The notes beneath the pieces are model-generated. The model saw nothing but the letters and a program-made list of their open reading frames with translations, was not told the origin of the DNA and did not search any database. DNA of 64,000 bases, taken from positions 2,170,001 through 2,234,000 of the forward strand of contig JAALGY010000023.1 of assembly GCA_032358165.1 (NCBI GenBank), read 5' to 3'. The stretch comes from Diplosphaera chodatii. Lineage: Eukaryota > Chlorophyta > Trebouxiophyceae > Prasiolales > Stichococcaceae. Each line of letters starts with the position of its first letter. Position 1 is the stretch's first letter. The position numbers were made by a program, and so were the translations under genes. This document shows, piece after piece, positions 47,037 through 59,250 of this stretch.

Positions 47037-47041
47037 TGTAA
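47037..47041 (+). terminator. Candidate TGTAA polyadenylation signal of FtsHi gene
   Basis: The TGTAA lies 87 bases after the FtsHi stop, at a plausible distance for a chlorophyte polyadenylation signal. Confidence 0.45.
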
Positions 47042-47191
47042 GGCAGCTCGGGTGCTCTGAATGCCCTTACTTGGAGTAGGAATCCCAACTCGAGCATGCA
47101 GCATTGTCAACAACGTCCTCCTGTTCCTGCCATGACCCGCAATGCTACAGATGTTGAGCTGTGCCAGTGCATCACATCGCCCCGCCACTGC

Positions 47192-47983
47192 TCAGAGGCC
47201 CACCAGCCGGATGTACTTGTTCAGCGCCCCGGTAAAGTATTCAAAGCTGCAGCATCAGCAGACATCACCGTCAAGGGGCCGGTCCGGGTCGATGCATTCA
47301 TGTCAGAACAGTGAGCATTGCTGCATGCGAAGGCTTGAACAGCGTACTTGAAGGGTCTGCCCGGTTCGTATATTGGGTTCTTCGTCACGTACTCGACGAA
47401 GATGGAACTGTAGACGTAGTGCATGTGTTCTCGCAGATCCCCCACAGCCTCGTCGGTATTCAACACGAATTTCAGCCCGCTGCGCCATGCGACATAAGTA
47501 GTAAGCGGATGTCCCAGTTGTGCACATGCAGCAGGCATGCTGTCGACAGCAAGTGGTGTTGCAAGCTGTCCACCTGAGTGTTTCAAAAAAGTGCAGCTTG
47601 TAGTTGTTTGCTCGAAAACTGTGGAAGCTGCAGTTCTCCCCGATGCGCAGCGGCACACCCAGCTGCGCATCTGACTTGGACCTGTGCACAGCGATAACGT
47701 GTTGCGATGGAGGGAGCGGGTGATGCACCAAGATGAAATGGTGCAACATGCTGAAGGTCCACATCAGAGCCTGCATGATGCTCTGGAATGCAGCACTGGA
47801 CAGTGCGCACTTTGGGTCCATCGCCGCAGCAAAGGTCTTCAGCGAGAAGAACAGCCCGAACATCATCTTCTGGTCGTCTGAGATGCTGCCTGCGCCGTCG
47901 CGCACCGGCTTTGGCCGTAGCCACTCGTGGTAGTACAGGCATACGCCGTCGCGGCCGAAGATGTAGATGTTGTGCACCACCAT
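47192..47983 (-). CDS. TRAPPC1: TRAPP complex subunit 1 (TRAPPC1/Bet5)
   Basis: A core subunit of the TRAPP complexes that tether ER-to-Golgi vesicles and activate Rab1/Ypt1. Four exons, 47983-47811, 47681-47574, 47479-47348 and 47246-47192, close in phase and give 155 residues, normal for the family. The longin-fold start reads MVVHNIYIFGRDGVCLYYHE, matching human MTVHNLYLFDRNGVCLHYSE. MFGLFFSLKTFAAAMDPK, then FRANNYKLHFFET, GLKFVLNTDEAVGDLRE and YSSIFVEYVTKNPIYEPGRP are the conserved blocks. The last exon reads FEYFTGALNKYIRLVGL. It converges with FtsHi (241 bases between stops) and is divergent from RAD50. Confidence 0.95.
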
Positions 47984-48601
47984 GCTGCTGCAGCCAGCGT
48001 TGCTTACATGATTGTCAAGACGCTGTTTAGCTGGGTGAAACCTGCATGATGGGATATGAGCACAGGCTCAAGCCTTTCAAGTCAGCTGTGGGGTGCGCGG
48101 GTCGCTCAAAATGGCCGTGAGTGCTGCGGCAAGGACGGTAGGTGTCAACGGAACTACATGCAAATCAAGCGATTGATGGGGTACCGACCCACCAGCGGCG
48201 ATCTACAAGGGAGAGCAAGAAGATCAGGTCTGGAGCACTTCAAACAACATGATGTAAATAGCTTGATCAAGCTCTGAAGCCTGCTTGTGGAGGAACTGCT
48301 GCCCTGGAGCGACATGCCAACCTGGCGCAGCATGCACAACACGATGCACCGCAACAATGCAAGTCATTACTTTATTTGTATGCGCAATGCATGAGATCTC
48401 TGCTGTTGACTTCAATAGTAAACTGATAGTATCTATACATATCTGTGTGTGTTGACCCGTCTGCTTCGCTTGACACATACGGAACAGATTTACCACGGTA
48501 AAGTGCACCTGTCGCCTCGAGCTCAGACAGCCGTCCCATGCAGCTGACATTTTAACAGCCTAGTAGGAGCTTTCATGTAGTCACACAATCAACGCGACAG
48601 C
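47984..48601. other. Divergent intergenic spacer
   Basis: This lies between the starts of TRAPPC1 (-) and RAD50 (+). Short frames on both strands lack recognisable domains. Confidence 0.45.
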
Positions 48602-51600
48602 ATGTGTTCCATTGACAAGCTGCTCATCAAGGGCGTGCGCAGCTTCAGTCCCAGCAATCCGCATGTCATCGAGTTCTACCGTCCGCTGACCCTCATTGTT
48701 GGCCAAAATGGCGCCGGGAAGACGGTATGCTGCAGGGATTGACAGCTACGAGACCTGCATGACGGACTTGCGCCTTTGCTCGCAAATATGGCGCATCCTT
48801 GTTTGGCATTGGACGCACTCTGATATCGTGAACGGCCGAATTGCACCCTCCGCAGACCATCATCGAGTGCCTCAAGGAAGCATGCACAGGCGAGCTGCCG
48901 CCAAACGTGCGGTCTGGCCAGGGGTTCATCCACGACCCCAAGGTGCCGCAGGGCAACGTGTCCAGTGGTGCCAAGCACAAGCCTGCACGTTGTCAAGTAC
49001 GCAGGCTGTGAAGATCTCTGTCAGCTGCCATCCTGTGGCTGCACAGATCGCCGGCGAAACGGAGGTGAAGGCGCAGATCAAGCTGCGGATTCGGACGGCA
49101 CAGGGTGCTCCCATCGTCATATCGCGCTCGTTCCAGCTGGTCCAGAAAGCCAGGTCGCTGCAGGTGTGAGGTCGATGAGTGCATCACGTCAGCATCAACT
49201 GATTCGTCCACATTCATCTGCCCAAAGATCTGTCGTGCCATTATCAAGCATTCATGGCCGCCTGCAGTTCAAGACACTGGACCAGACCCTTCAGACCATC
49301 GACCAGGAAACCAACGCCAAGAAGTCTATCTCCTACCGCTGCACTGACATCGACAAACTCATCCCGCAGCTCATGGGCGTGTCCAAGGTGCGTCCAAAGG
49401 CCTGCCTTGCATCTGATCGTGGCATGCACTCAACACAGCATGCATTGAATTCGTGAGCATGGTGCACATGCAAGTTCTTTCACTTCCTGTACACAATAGC
49501 ACGACCGTCCTTCTTGCCCACCGGCTGCTGCAGGCGGTGCTGGAAAACGTGATCTTCGTGCACCAAGAGGACTCCAATTGGCCCTTGGCAGAGGGGCTGG
49601 TCCTGAAGAAGAAGTTTGATGACATCTTTGCTGCCACCAAGTACACGAAGGCAAGGCATGCTGTTGCTGCGTACAATTGAGTAGTGTCCAGACAGCCGCT
49701 TGCCTCTGTGGTGGACAGCCATAAGTCATCGTTTCCACAAGATGTTCTCGTCAAGCGAGCAGCTGCTCAGTCTCGTGTCCAACACAGGCGCTCGAGGCGC
49801 TGCGGAAGCTGCGCTCCGAGAAGACGGCAGAAATAAAGCAGTTTCAGCTGCAGCTGGACCACCTCAAGACGCACAAGGTGCCCGCACACTGCCAGCTGCT
49901 GCATGAAGTAGCCTCATGACCATGCTCAAAGGGCGGATGGTCTGACAGGTCCTGCGACTGGCACAGGACACAGCCACGCGGCTGCGCACAGACATCGAGA
50001 GCGGCAACGTACGGATTCAGGAGCTGGACAAGGAAATTCAGGAGTGTGAACAGCAGATCCTGGTGCGCTGCTTTCCTCTTGTTGTTTGTAATCGCACATT
50101 CGATGGTGTGCACCCCCAAGGCCCCACTGCAGACGCAAAGTGATGAGATGAGGACATGCTGCGAGATCACCAGCATGCACAGCATTTGCTTGCCAAGGTG
50201 CAGATGTGTTTATGCTGGTGCATGCTGCAGAGGTATCAGGAAAAGGTGGACGATGCCAACGAGAAGCTGAGCTCGGTGCACGATTTGCACAACAAATCGG
50301 AGAACCTCAAGGTCAAGCAGCAGACGCTGTCCAAGCAGAACGGCGAGGCATACGCACGCTTCGTGGTGTGTGTGCTTGCGGCACTTTGATTTGCCAGTCG
50401 TGTTGTCCTCCTGGCCTGTCAAAGTCTTGTGCTCATATGCAACCGGAGCTCGTGCGCACAACTGCATGCACACATCGGTCGGACGTGCGCAGAGTCGGTG
50501 GAATGAGGAGGACGAGGGCGAACCAGCCGAACAGCTGCAAGACTACCTGGATGGTGCTGACCAGAAGGTGGCGTGTCCCTCGTTCGCCACAGTCTGGGAT
50601 GTGCCTGCGGACATGTCCGGTACACCCTCCGTGCATCTGTGCTCGGCTAACCAGCTGCTTGCTTCATGTTTGCAGCTGCAACAAAACCAGGCCCAGCTTC
50701 GAGCAGCGCAGCGGGAGGCACACAACCAGCGAGGCAAGCTCAGCGGCCTGGAGGGACAGTATGCCCAGGTCAGCCTGTTGCGCAGCACATTAGATTTGTG
50801 CAAAGACCACACGACTGCTAGACCCTCCGCCCTCTGATACATGGTCACATGCACCCAGTTGCTGCACTGCGCTCTGAGCAGGTGTCTGCAATGCTGAAGT
50901 GAGTGAGCGTGTTCTGTACCAACCATGTACACAGGACTCGCAGCGGCGCGATCGGCTGCAAGCGCAGAAGGAGCAGCACGCCCGCCTGGTCCAGGATCGC
51001 GATCGAGCCGTTCGCAGAGCCGGCGCTGACCTGGGCATCCCGATTGCAGGTGCTGCCGTGCTGTCTGCCTGTTGATTGGTGAATGACAGTGCTAGTATGG
51101 AGCGACAGACAGCAACATGATGCCCATGCACTGATTGAGCACCTGCGACAACACATCGTTGTGGCCACGAGCAGCGGGCGAGGGCGCCCTGTCAGACGAG
51201 GCGCTGCGCACGTTCGACAGCGCATTCTCAACACGCATGGCGGATTTGCGCTCACAGATGCAGCAGGCCAAGCTTGTCAACCGCAATGCAGAGGAGCAGG
51301 CGTGTCCTTGTCGTGTTCCCTCTCCAGTTGCTTGCTTTGCCGACATACTAGGGTCACTGTTCAGTTCAGCCTTACACGTGCTGCAACACGAATGCCCGGT
51401 AGCAGAGGTGACCTTGAGGGTCATGACATGCATGGATCTTGGAGGCGCAGGAAGCACAGCAACCATGTGACTGATTCTGCAGATGAGCGCGCGCCTTGAC
51501 GGCGTGAACGGACAGATGGCAGGTGTCACAGAGGCCATCAGGCAGAAGCAGCAACAGCTTGATGCGTTCGAAGAGCGCAAATCTGCCATCGACCAACAGG

Positions 51601-54600
51601 CGCGCATATCTGTGCCTGCAAAAACCATCGGTACCTGGGCTGCTGTATGCAAATGTGGAGGGATGTGTGTGAGGTATGCAACCCTGCCAGGAACTGAAAG
51701 CGCATTCCCGCTGACGCCTGACCATTATCGTAATCTTTTTGGATCAGATCGCGGCCTGCAATGTGAAGCGTGTGGACATCAAGCGAGCCGAGGAGCGGCA
51801 GGAAGAGACCAGTCAGGCGGCACAGACGGCAGAGAAGAACCTGCAAGAAGTCAACCAGACGGCCCAGTCTGCAACTCTCGACGGCGACCTGCAGGGCATT
51901 GCCAACACCATCCGGCGACTGCGCGAGGTGCTGCTCTTGCAGCGCCATATGTCACTGTGAACTCTCATGTCTGCGTTCAGCGTCATCACACCAGCGACAC
52001 CCTCACCACACGCTCTCCTCTCCTGCCCGAGCTTGACTGGTTCATGCATCTGCATCAGCGTGACGATGGTCATGTGTACACCGCTGTGCTCCTTGGTGCC
52101 GTGCGCAGGAGCGCAACCGGCTGTCGTCGGCCAGCGAGGCCGCCACCCGGGTGAAGCTGAAGCGGCAGGAGGTGGAGGCCAAGGAGGAGGAGCTGGAGGA
52201 CCTGCTGCGCGCCCACCGCACCCGCCTGACATCGCTCCTCGTCTCCAACGGTGCGGCCCATTTGAACCTCACACGCACTTTGATCACACGCATGTTGTGG
52301 TCACTGTGACGACCATGTGCTGCACCTGATCGGCATTGGTTGCTCGCTGCAAGTTAGCAAAGCTCGGTTTGACACATGCACAGGTGCAGGAAGGACTGGC
52401 TCGAATGCAGTCATGCAGTGCCCGATTATAATGCCGGTCATATCTGCTCGACCCAGCAGATTAGCATGCTTGCATGCAGAGCTGCCCCAGTCGATGCAGC
52501 AGCTGCGTACAATGGTGGATGGTGCTGTCGAGGCCTGCAAGGCGGCACTCGCTACGGCCCGCAAGGAGGCTCAGGATGCCTTGCGTGCTGCAGCTGCTGA
52601 CCGGCACGTCCTTACTGTGCAGCATGTTAGCGCGTCTCCTGCAAGTGGTTGTACACGTCGGACGGCAGTCATGCAACAATGCATTTCTGCAAAAGCACAA
52701 GCCATCCCTTTTCCTGGCAGGGCTACTGCGCGGTCAGCAAAGCAGGCACTGGATGCCCTGGACCGGGAACATGCTGCTGCCTCCGCCCAGCTCTCCAACG
52801 GCCTCAAGGCAGCCACCAGCACACAGGTTGCGCAGCCGACCACAGACAGGATCTTCTTGTATCGTGTGGTGCTCCGGCGACCGATGCAGACCCATGTATT
52901 ATCCCACTCAAGCATGCACATCAGACAGTCGAGTGACCTCTCCTTGCGGTGCAGACGCAGCGGGAGACACAGACGACGCAGGAAGCAGAGCTGCCACAGC
53001 GCATCGACTGGAAGCAGAGCGAGCTGGAGTCAGAGACCTTCCACCTGCAGACCAGCGAGTCGCTCAAGCGCATGGTTGACGTGTACAAGGCAGATGCGCA
53101 GGAGAACCACCGCTGCTACACCTGCGAGCGGCCCTTTGAGGACGATGCTGCCGTCGCAGCTTTCGTTGCCAGACAGGTGCCTTGGCATGAACCATGTGGC
53201 GCTTGACGGGATGCACTTGCATGAGGTGTAGAAAGATCAACACAGGTGCATGTTGCTGACGTACCTTCACACCTCGGAGGACTGCCTGCTGCAGGACCAG
53301 GAGGTTGCAGAGCTTCCAGCTCGTATACAGCAGCTGAAAGGGTTGCAGGACAGCATTCGGCAGCAGCTGGCAGCCCTCCGCAAGCTGGAGCCTTTGCACC
53401 TGCGTCTGCAGACGCTCAGCCACGAGTTGCTGCCAGCAGCGCAGCAGGCGGCTGAGGTGCCGTCAGCACCATTCCTGAATGCAAAAGTCATGGATGGCGA
53501 GCAGATGCTTTCGTACATGCAGATCCTTTGCAACTCCTGGCTCATGCAGACCCGCTGGCAGCTGGGCTGATCAGGAGAGGCTCATGTGTCCGTGACGTCT
53601 CCGCCCCGCAGGAGGCGCATGCAGCGTTCGAGCGCTCTGAGCGCCGCGCCAACGAGCTGCAAGCTGCCGTGCCAGATGCAGAGCGTGCGCTGCAGGTATC
53701 AGAACAAATTGCCATAGGTCGACATTCACGTCACTGCATGTCATATTGCTCGAGTATGCAAACAATCAGCGTCACTGCAGCCAAGGGCGAACCCCAGTGC
53801 ATCCTGTTCCCGCAGGCAGCGCAGACAGCGGCCCACGATGTGGCGTGGCCTGCAGCAGCCCTGGCGCAGGACATGGACGCCCTGCAGCACGACATCGACG
53901 CCGAAACTCGGCAGCAGGTGAGCTTGTAAGGGATGACCATGCTCCTCACATTCAGACATGGGTCTTCTGCATGCTGTGTGGTTTGTCCCGCCAGCCGCAG
54001 CCGAGCCGCTGGGTCTGCTGCCAGGACACTGGCCGCTGCTACCGTTGCCTGCAGTTGTGGCCGTGTGAGGTTGTCCTTGACGGCCGGACCGCAATGCTGC
54101 AGGCAGCAGCAGGCGCGGGGCGCACAGTGATCGATGTGGACAGGGATCTGGAGGAGCAGGAAGCGCAGCGCTCTGCCAAGCAGACTGCTCGCGACCAGCT
54201 GGTTGCGCGCGTCAACGACCTCAGGCATGCGGAAAGCAGCAGCAACAGACACTGGCTGCTGAGCTTCATCGGACGCAGCCCTGCTGTGCAGGTGCTTGGT
54301 GTGGCCGCAGTGCAGCCTCTGGTGTCAGAAACTGTCGTGAATATCGTGCATGCAGGGACGAGGTGACAGCGAGTGCAAATGCATGGCACGACGCACGCGA
54401 GCAGTTGAACAGAGTGAAGACGCTTGCAGAGCGCAAGAGCAGCCTCGCTGCGCAGCGCGCTGAGGTGTGAACTCTGCTGTGTAGACACTGCTGATGTGCA
54501 CTCTGTGATGCTGGACCTTGCTGTGGGCACGAGCTCCACAATCATCGTGCTGCTGTAGTGGCTGAGCTCGGAAAACTTTACATGCTACTGTCAAGTCACT

Positions 54601-57407
54601 CGTTTCTGCCTGCCTGGTTGTCCAGCTCGAGAAAGGGAATGCAGCAGCGGCGGCAGATATCGAGCGGGAGCTCAAGCGCAAACCCGACCTTCAAGCCCAG
54701 CAGCAACAGCTCATGGGGTGCGCACTTTGGGTCCCCAACCCTGTGCCTGCCTTCCTGCATGCCAACTGCTGCTGCTTATTGCCAGCCTAGCCACCGCAGG
54801 CGCTCCGACTCTTTGGGTCTTCTGCAGGGAGCGGGGCCAGCAGCGTAGGGAAGGTGCGCAGCGGGAGGCAGCAATAGATGAGAAGCAGCAGGCAATGCGC
54901 CAGCAGCAGGCCCTGCTGCAGAGCCTGCAGGCACGTCGTGCATTGTCAACGTGCACTTGTCCACTCCAGTGATGACTGTGTCTTCAGGCTGCGGGTACAG
55001 GTTCTATGAAATGTGACATGGTGGCTAAGCTGGTCGTCACATTGACCACAACATGGGTTTGACTGTACGTGCTGCTCCTGTAACAGGACCAAGTGGACGC
55101 CTACCTGCAGCAGGATGTCGCAGGGCAGCTGGCACGCATTGAGGAGACACTGGGCGTCTCACAGCAGAAGCAGGAAGAGTTCAGGACACAGCTCGGGGTG
55201 TGTGGTGTGAGCGTGCCATGCATGTGTGTGTTCAAGTACAGTGCGTGCAAGCAATGTAGCACCATTGCGGCATGCCACTGCAACTCAGCATTGTATGCAG
55301 TGCGGCAGCCTGTTTCATGCAGGTGCTTGAGGCAGACATCACGGCCTGCCAGGAGACAATCCGCAGCAGTGAGGACATCCGGGCGCAGGTGTGGCTAATG
55401 CTGCAACTGAACCCTGCGCATGGCCAGCGTGCTTGACATGCATGTTCCGTTTCATTGATACATCATACGATGTCGTTTCGCTTGGACTGCTGCAAGTGCC
55501 AAACCCTGCTTTTGCTCACCCCGGGAACATGTGCGTCTGATGCAAGTCGCTGAGACCGCACATTATCAAAGAGGGCGCACAGCATGATTGTCATTGACCA
55601 ACCGGTGATGAGCATTGACTGCAGGTTGGGGAGCTGCTCGCGCTGCGACGCAGCAAGGCGGAGGAGGAGGCGGTGTTCCAGGAGATGGAGCAGCTGCGCG
55701 CCCAAGTCGGCGAGGCAAGCCATGTGATGTGGCCACATTGCAGCAACACAGAGTGAACGTGTTTGTAGTCATGTTCGCGAATGGGGGTGACCAGTGCACC
55801 TAGATGCTTGTCGCCATCCCAGCAAAGCTTGCTTGGATGATACAAGTGTTCACACTGTGGGCTCCTTTTGAGGGCTGCAGTAAGTGCGGACGCATTTGGC
55901 TGGGGACACGGCCATCACATGCGCATGGAGTGTGCGCAGGTGGACGTCGCCGCGCTGCAGCGGCAGTTCAACGACAACCGGCAGCAGGTGGTGGAGGCGC
56001 GCTCGCGGCGCGACACCATGAAGGGCGCCCTGGCCACTGTGCAGGACAATGTTGCCATCGCACGCAGGTGGGTGTCAACTGGTGTTGCAGAGTTCGGAGC
56101 CACTTGGCGTGCCTGGAGGTGCACGTAGGAACCTGGGACTTGTGAAACAGGGGTCTGACTCCTCACCTGCCAGCTGCTGCTCCTCTTAGCACACCACCTG
56201 TCTCACGTGCAGGGACCTGGGCGCTGTGCAGTATCAGGACATCGACGCCAAGTTCAGCAAGCAAAACATCCAGCTGGAAACGACGAGGATGGTGACTTCA
56301 GACCTGGAAAAGTACCACAAGGTGTGATGCTGCCTCAGATTACACAGGTGATGGTTTCGTTCCATTCCGGAGCAGGCGGCTCACCTTTGCATCCATTCTG
56401 AAGCATGACAGCAGCATTGTCCTCATCATCAATGCATGTGTGCAGGCGCTGGAAAAGGCGCTGCTGGCTTTCCACACCACGAAGATGACGGACATCAACA
56501 AGACCATCAGGGAGCTGTGGCAGAAGACATACCGCAACCAGGACATCGACTACATCCAGGTAACCTGCATTACAAATTGACACATTGTGTTTTATACCAT
56601 AAATGTGAAGACATGTAGAGGGACGGATGTGCGTCGAGTTTCCTGAAGTTGCTTCTGGTACCTGCAGGTGAAGGCGGACAGCGAGGGTGCCGGCGCGCGC
56701 TCATACAACTACAGGGTGGTCATGGTGGCCGGTGGCGCGGAGCTTGACATGCGCGGCCGATGCTCTGCTGGCCAAAAGGTGCGTCTGCACATCACACTTT
56801 CTAGAGCTTCTTCATCCCCTAGTGCCATCAAGTGCGCCCAAAGCCGTCGTGACCCTGCTAACGTTCATACTTCATTTACACATTTATTGTCTGTGCTCCA
56901 TCCCTGGTGCTCTTGGACGAGTGCCGCCCGGAGTGCGGAGAACGTGAAGTCATCTGCAATGAACGGCAGGTGCTGGCGTGTCTGATCATCCGGCTGGCGC
57001 TGGCGGAGACCTTCTGCCTGAACTGCGGCATCCTGGCGCTGGACGAGCCGACGACCAACCTGGACGCCGCCAACGCCGCCAGCCTGGCCGCCGGGCTGCG
57101 CTCCATCATCGACGCCCGCCGCGTGCAGCAGAACTTCCAGCTCGTGGTCATCACGCACGACGAGAAGTGCGCCTGCTCTGCTGTGTTGCCGTACGCGACC
57201 TGCAGCGTCGTAGCTGTCCAGCTGATGCTGCACTGCATGCTTGCAACGTGAGTGTCCTGCTCTTCGGCTGCACTGACGGACGAGCTGCATCGTGCTGCCA
57301 GTTTCGCATCGCTGATGGGCACGCGGGAGCACGCGGACTACATGTGGCGCATCACCAAGGACGAGAACCAGCACTCCCACATTGCACAAGAGGACATTGC
57401 CGGATAG
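48602..57407 (+). CDS. RAD50: DNA repair ATPase RAD50
   Basis: RAD50 is the SMC-like ATPase of the MRE11-RAD50-NBS1 complex, which senses and tethers DNA double-strand breaks. Exon 1 (48602-48724) encodes [15 protein letters not shown] and Walker [14 protein letters not shown]. The next exon, from about 48852, reads [17 protein letters not shown]. Coiled-coil exons run from about 49270, with [18 protein letters not shown] the conserved Q-loop-side block. The zinc hook CYTCERPF (CxxC) lies near 53115-53140. The second coiled coil returns through about 56560. The C-terminal lobe has [10 protein letters not shown] (signature motif, about 56755) joined to [20 protein letters not shown], Walker [14 protein letters not shown] (about 57030) and the D-loop, then [15 protein letters not shown]. 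It ends HIAQEDIAG at 57405-57407. The gene spans about 8.8 kb with some 30 exons and is the largest in the window. Confidence 0.95.
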
Positions 57408-57952
57408 CATCCAAGGTTCAGATTCACATGTATGTGTTCAGTAGCTCAGCAGGTCGTTCAGTGCAATGGTGTGATTTCTATGTAGCCTATACAAGTGAGG
57501 TGCCTTCTGCTGGTTTAATGTTCTGGACGCCATCCTCCTCACCAACCACACCCTTTCGACATCACCCGTCGTCACCAGTGGTACTTTTGTTGACCTGCCA
57601 CACCTGCAGATACCAGCCAGCACTCGTCGACGAACTGCTCTCTTCCCTTCGCATTTGACAAGAAATTTGTCTCTGATGCAACCAGCATTAACAGCTGCAA
57701 ACCTGTTGTCAAGCCAACCGGCTTGAAGGGCGTGTCGTTGCCGGCATTCCCCAGCCTCAAGGGCAATAGCAAGTAGCGCTCCAGTCTTTATCGAGATCAA
57801 TCACCGTCACCAAGGTCGTTGCTTGGGGACAGGCACTGACCACACACTGCACGTCATCAACCCCCAGCATGTCGGGAGAAACACTTATAGCAAGTCTGGG
57901 CATCCTCGTTCGTGTGCCCGCCTTGCGACTGCAGCCTGCTGCACCACCTTCA

Positions 57953-58612
57953 TCACAGAGAGGTCACCTGCACGTTCTTGCCACCAGGGCTGCCATCAAC
58001 CACATACTTCGGGCACGGCCGAAGAGATGTGTCGCTCTTTCGATCGTTGATGCTGCCTGACGCCAGCACCGCATCTACTTCAGGCCGCGATATATGCCTG
58101 CAGCATGCACCAGAGATTGATGGTCAATACGGGCCACTCTGCTGGAGATGACCTCCAGCTGCGCAGACTCAATCCGTGATGCACGTCTCGCGTGCACCTG
58201 CAGTCCATCCGGCAGTCGGCATGCTCCGAGATCATGAGCGGCAAGCGCTGCATCCTAGCAAGCAGCGTAGCATCCCTGGCCACCTTCTGCCTATGCGCAC
58301 GATGCTGCTGGAACAGAATGCCAACACACACTGCTGCAACAGCACCAACTGCACCTACGGTCAGGAGATGAGCAAGTGAAAACCGGACGGCTGCATCATG
58401 GCGCAGTTGTAAACATTACCATGCTCCAGTCGGCAACTGCACGCACACGGCGAATAGTGTGTGCCGGACACATGCGTACCTAAGAACCCAGCAAAGCCTC
58501 CTTGCTTGGGGCCAGGGTTGCCGCTGCTGCATTTTCGCTGCGGTTGCACGGATTTGCCGCCTGGCTTGCCTTTGCCCCTGAAGCGGTCCTTGGACATCTT
58601 TCCACGCCCCAT
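57953..58612 (-). CDS. Uncharacterised small protein with possible membrane segment
   Basis: A possible start at 58612 reads MGRGKMSKDRFRGKGKPGGK, very basic, and continues to GGFAGFL at a GT donor near 58479. It joins in phase to an exon (about 58360-58205) with AVGAVAAVCVGILFQQH, a short hydrophobic stretch, then RDATLLARMQRLPLMISEHA. A later exon (about 58060-57970) reads ASGSINDRKSDTSLRPCPKY followed by VVDGSPGGKNVQ, and the frame stops at 57955-57953. The join between the second and last parts is not resolved, and more exons may lie down to 57440 within the RAD50 3' region. No family recognised. The basic start could instead be an upstream frame. Confidence 0.4.
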
Positions 58613-59250
58613 ATGCCAGCCAAGCTGGGCCCTGAGGTGGCTTTCTTTAACGTGTGGTTAGACTAGTCCTCGTACAATGGACAGGCATGCTGGCTCCACA
58701 GATACATGCACCAGCATTCAAAGGGTTGTGACGTGCACAGCGCACCACACATGCAACATGAGCTCGACGAGGGCTGGCACTGCTAAATCAGCTCCGTCAC
58801 AGGACTTTCAATATTGCACCTGACGCAGTGGTGCTGTGCCTCTATCAACGGTGCTGTGCTGCACTTATGCAAGCTCTGATCAGCTCATCAGCAGCTTGCA
58901 GGGGGAGGAACGCTGAGCCAGACAAAGATCTAGATAAAGATCTGAGCAACTGTGCGTAGGTCGCTGCTGTGTATCTTTGCAGCCTGGTACATGAGAAACA
59001 TGATCAAGGCACTCGTGGTCTGAGCGTGCATTAGTTTGACCGCTGACGGTTGCGTCTGCTGCAAGTGCTGCAAACGGGTGTGCTAGAAGACTGCGCAATT
59101 TTCGTGACGAGCGGCATCCGTGATAATGGTGTCCTTCGGCACGCACATGACCTATCAGCAATGTGATCACTCGCAGGTACGGTCCGGACTAGCCCCTGTT
59201 GCAAGTTGCCGTCTTGGCAGTGTATACTTTAATCCTACTTGCTCATGTTG
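58613..59250. other. Intergenic region upstream of the oxidoreductase gene
   Basis: This is the divergent region between the uncharacterised minus-strand gene and the FAD/NAD oxidoreductase. A short frame at 58758 (MSSTRAGTAKSAPS) could be a transit-peptide exon of the latter but cannot be linked with confidence. Confidence 0.35.

Noticed and set aside
52317..53231. 304-residue plus-strand frame
   Set aside because: It lies within RAD50 but in a frame that disagrees with the zinc-hook exon CYTCERPF; it is intron plus off-frame exon.
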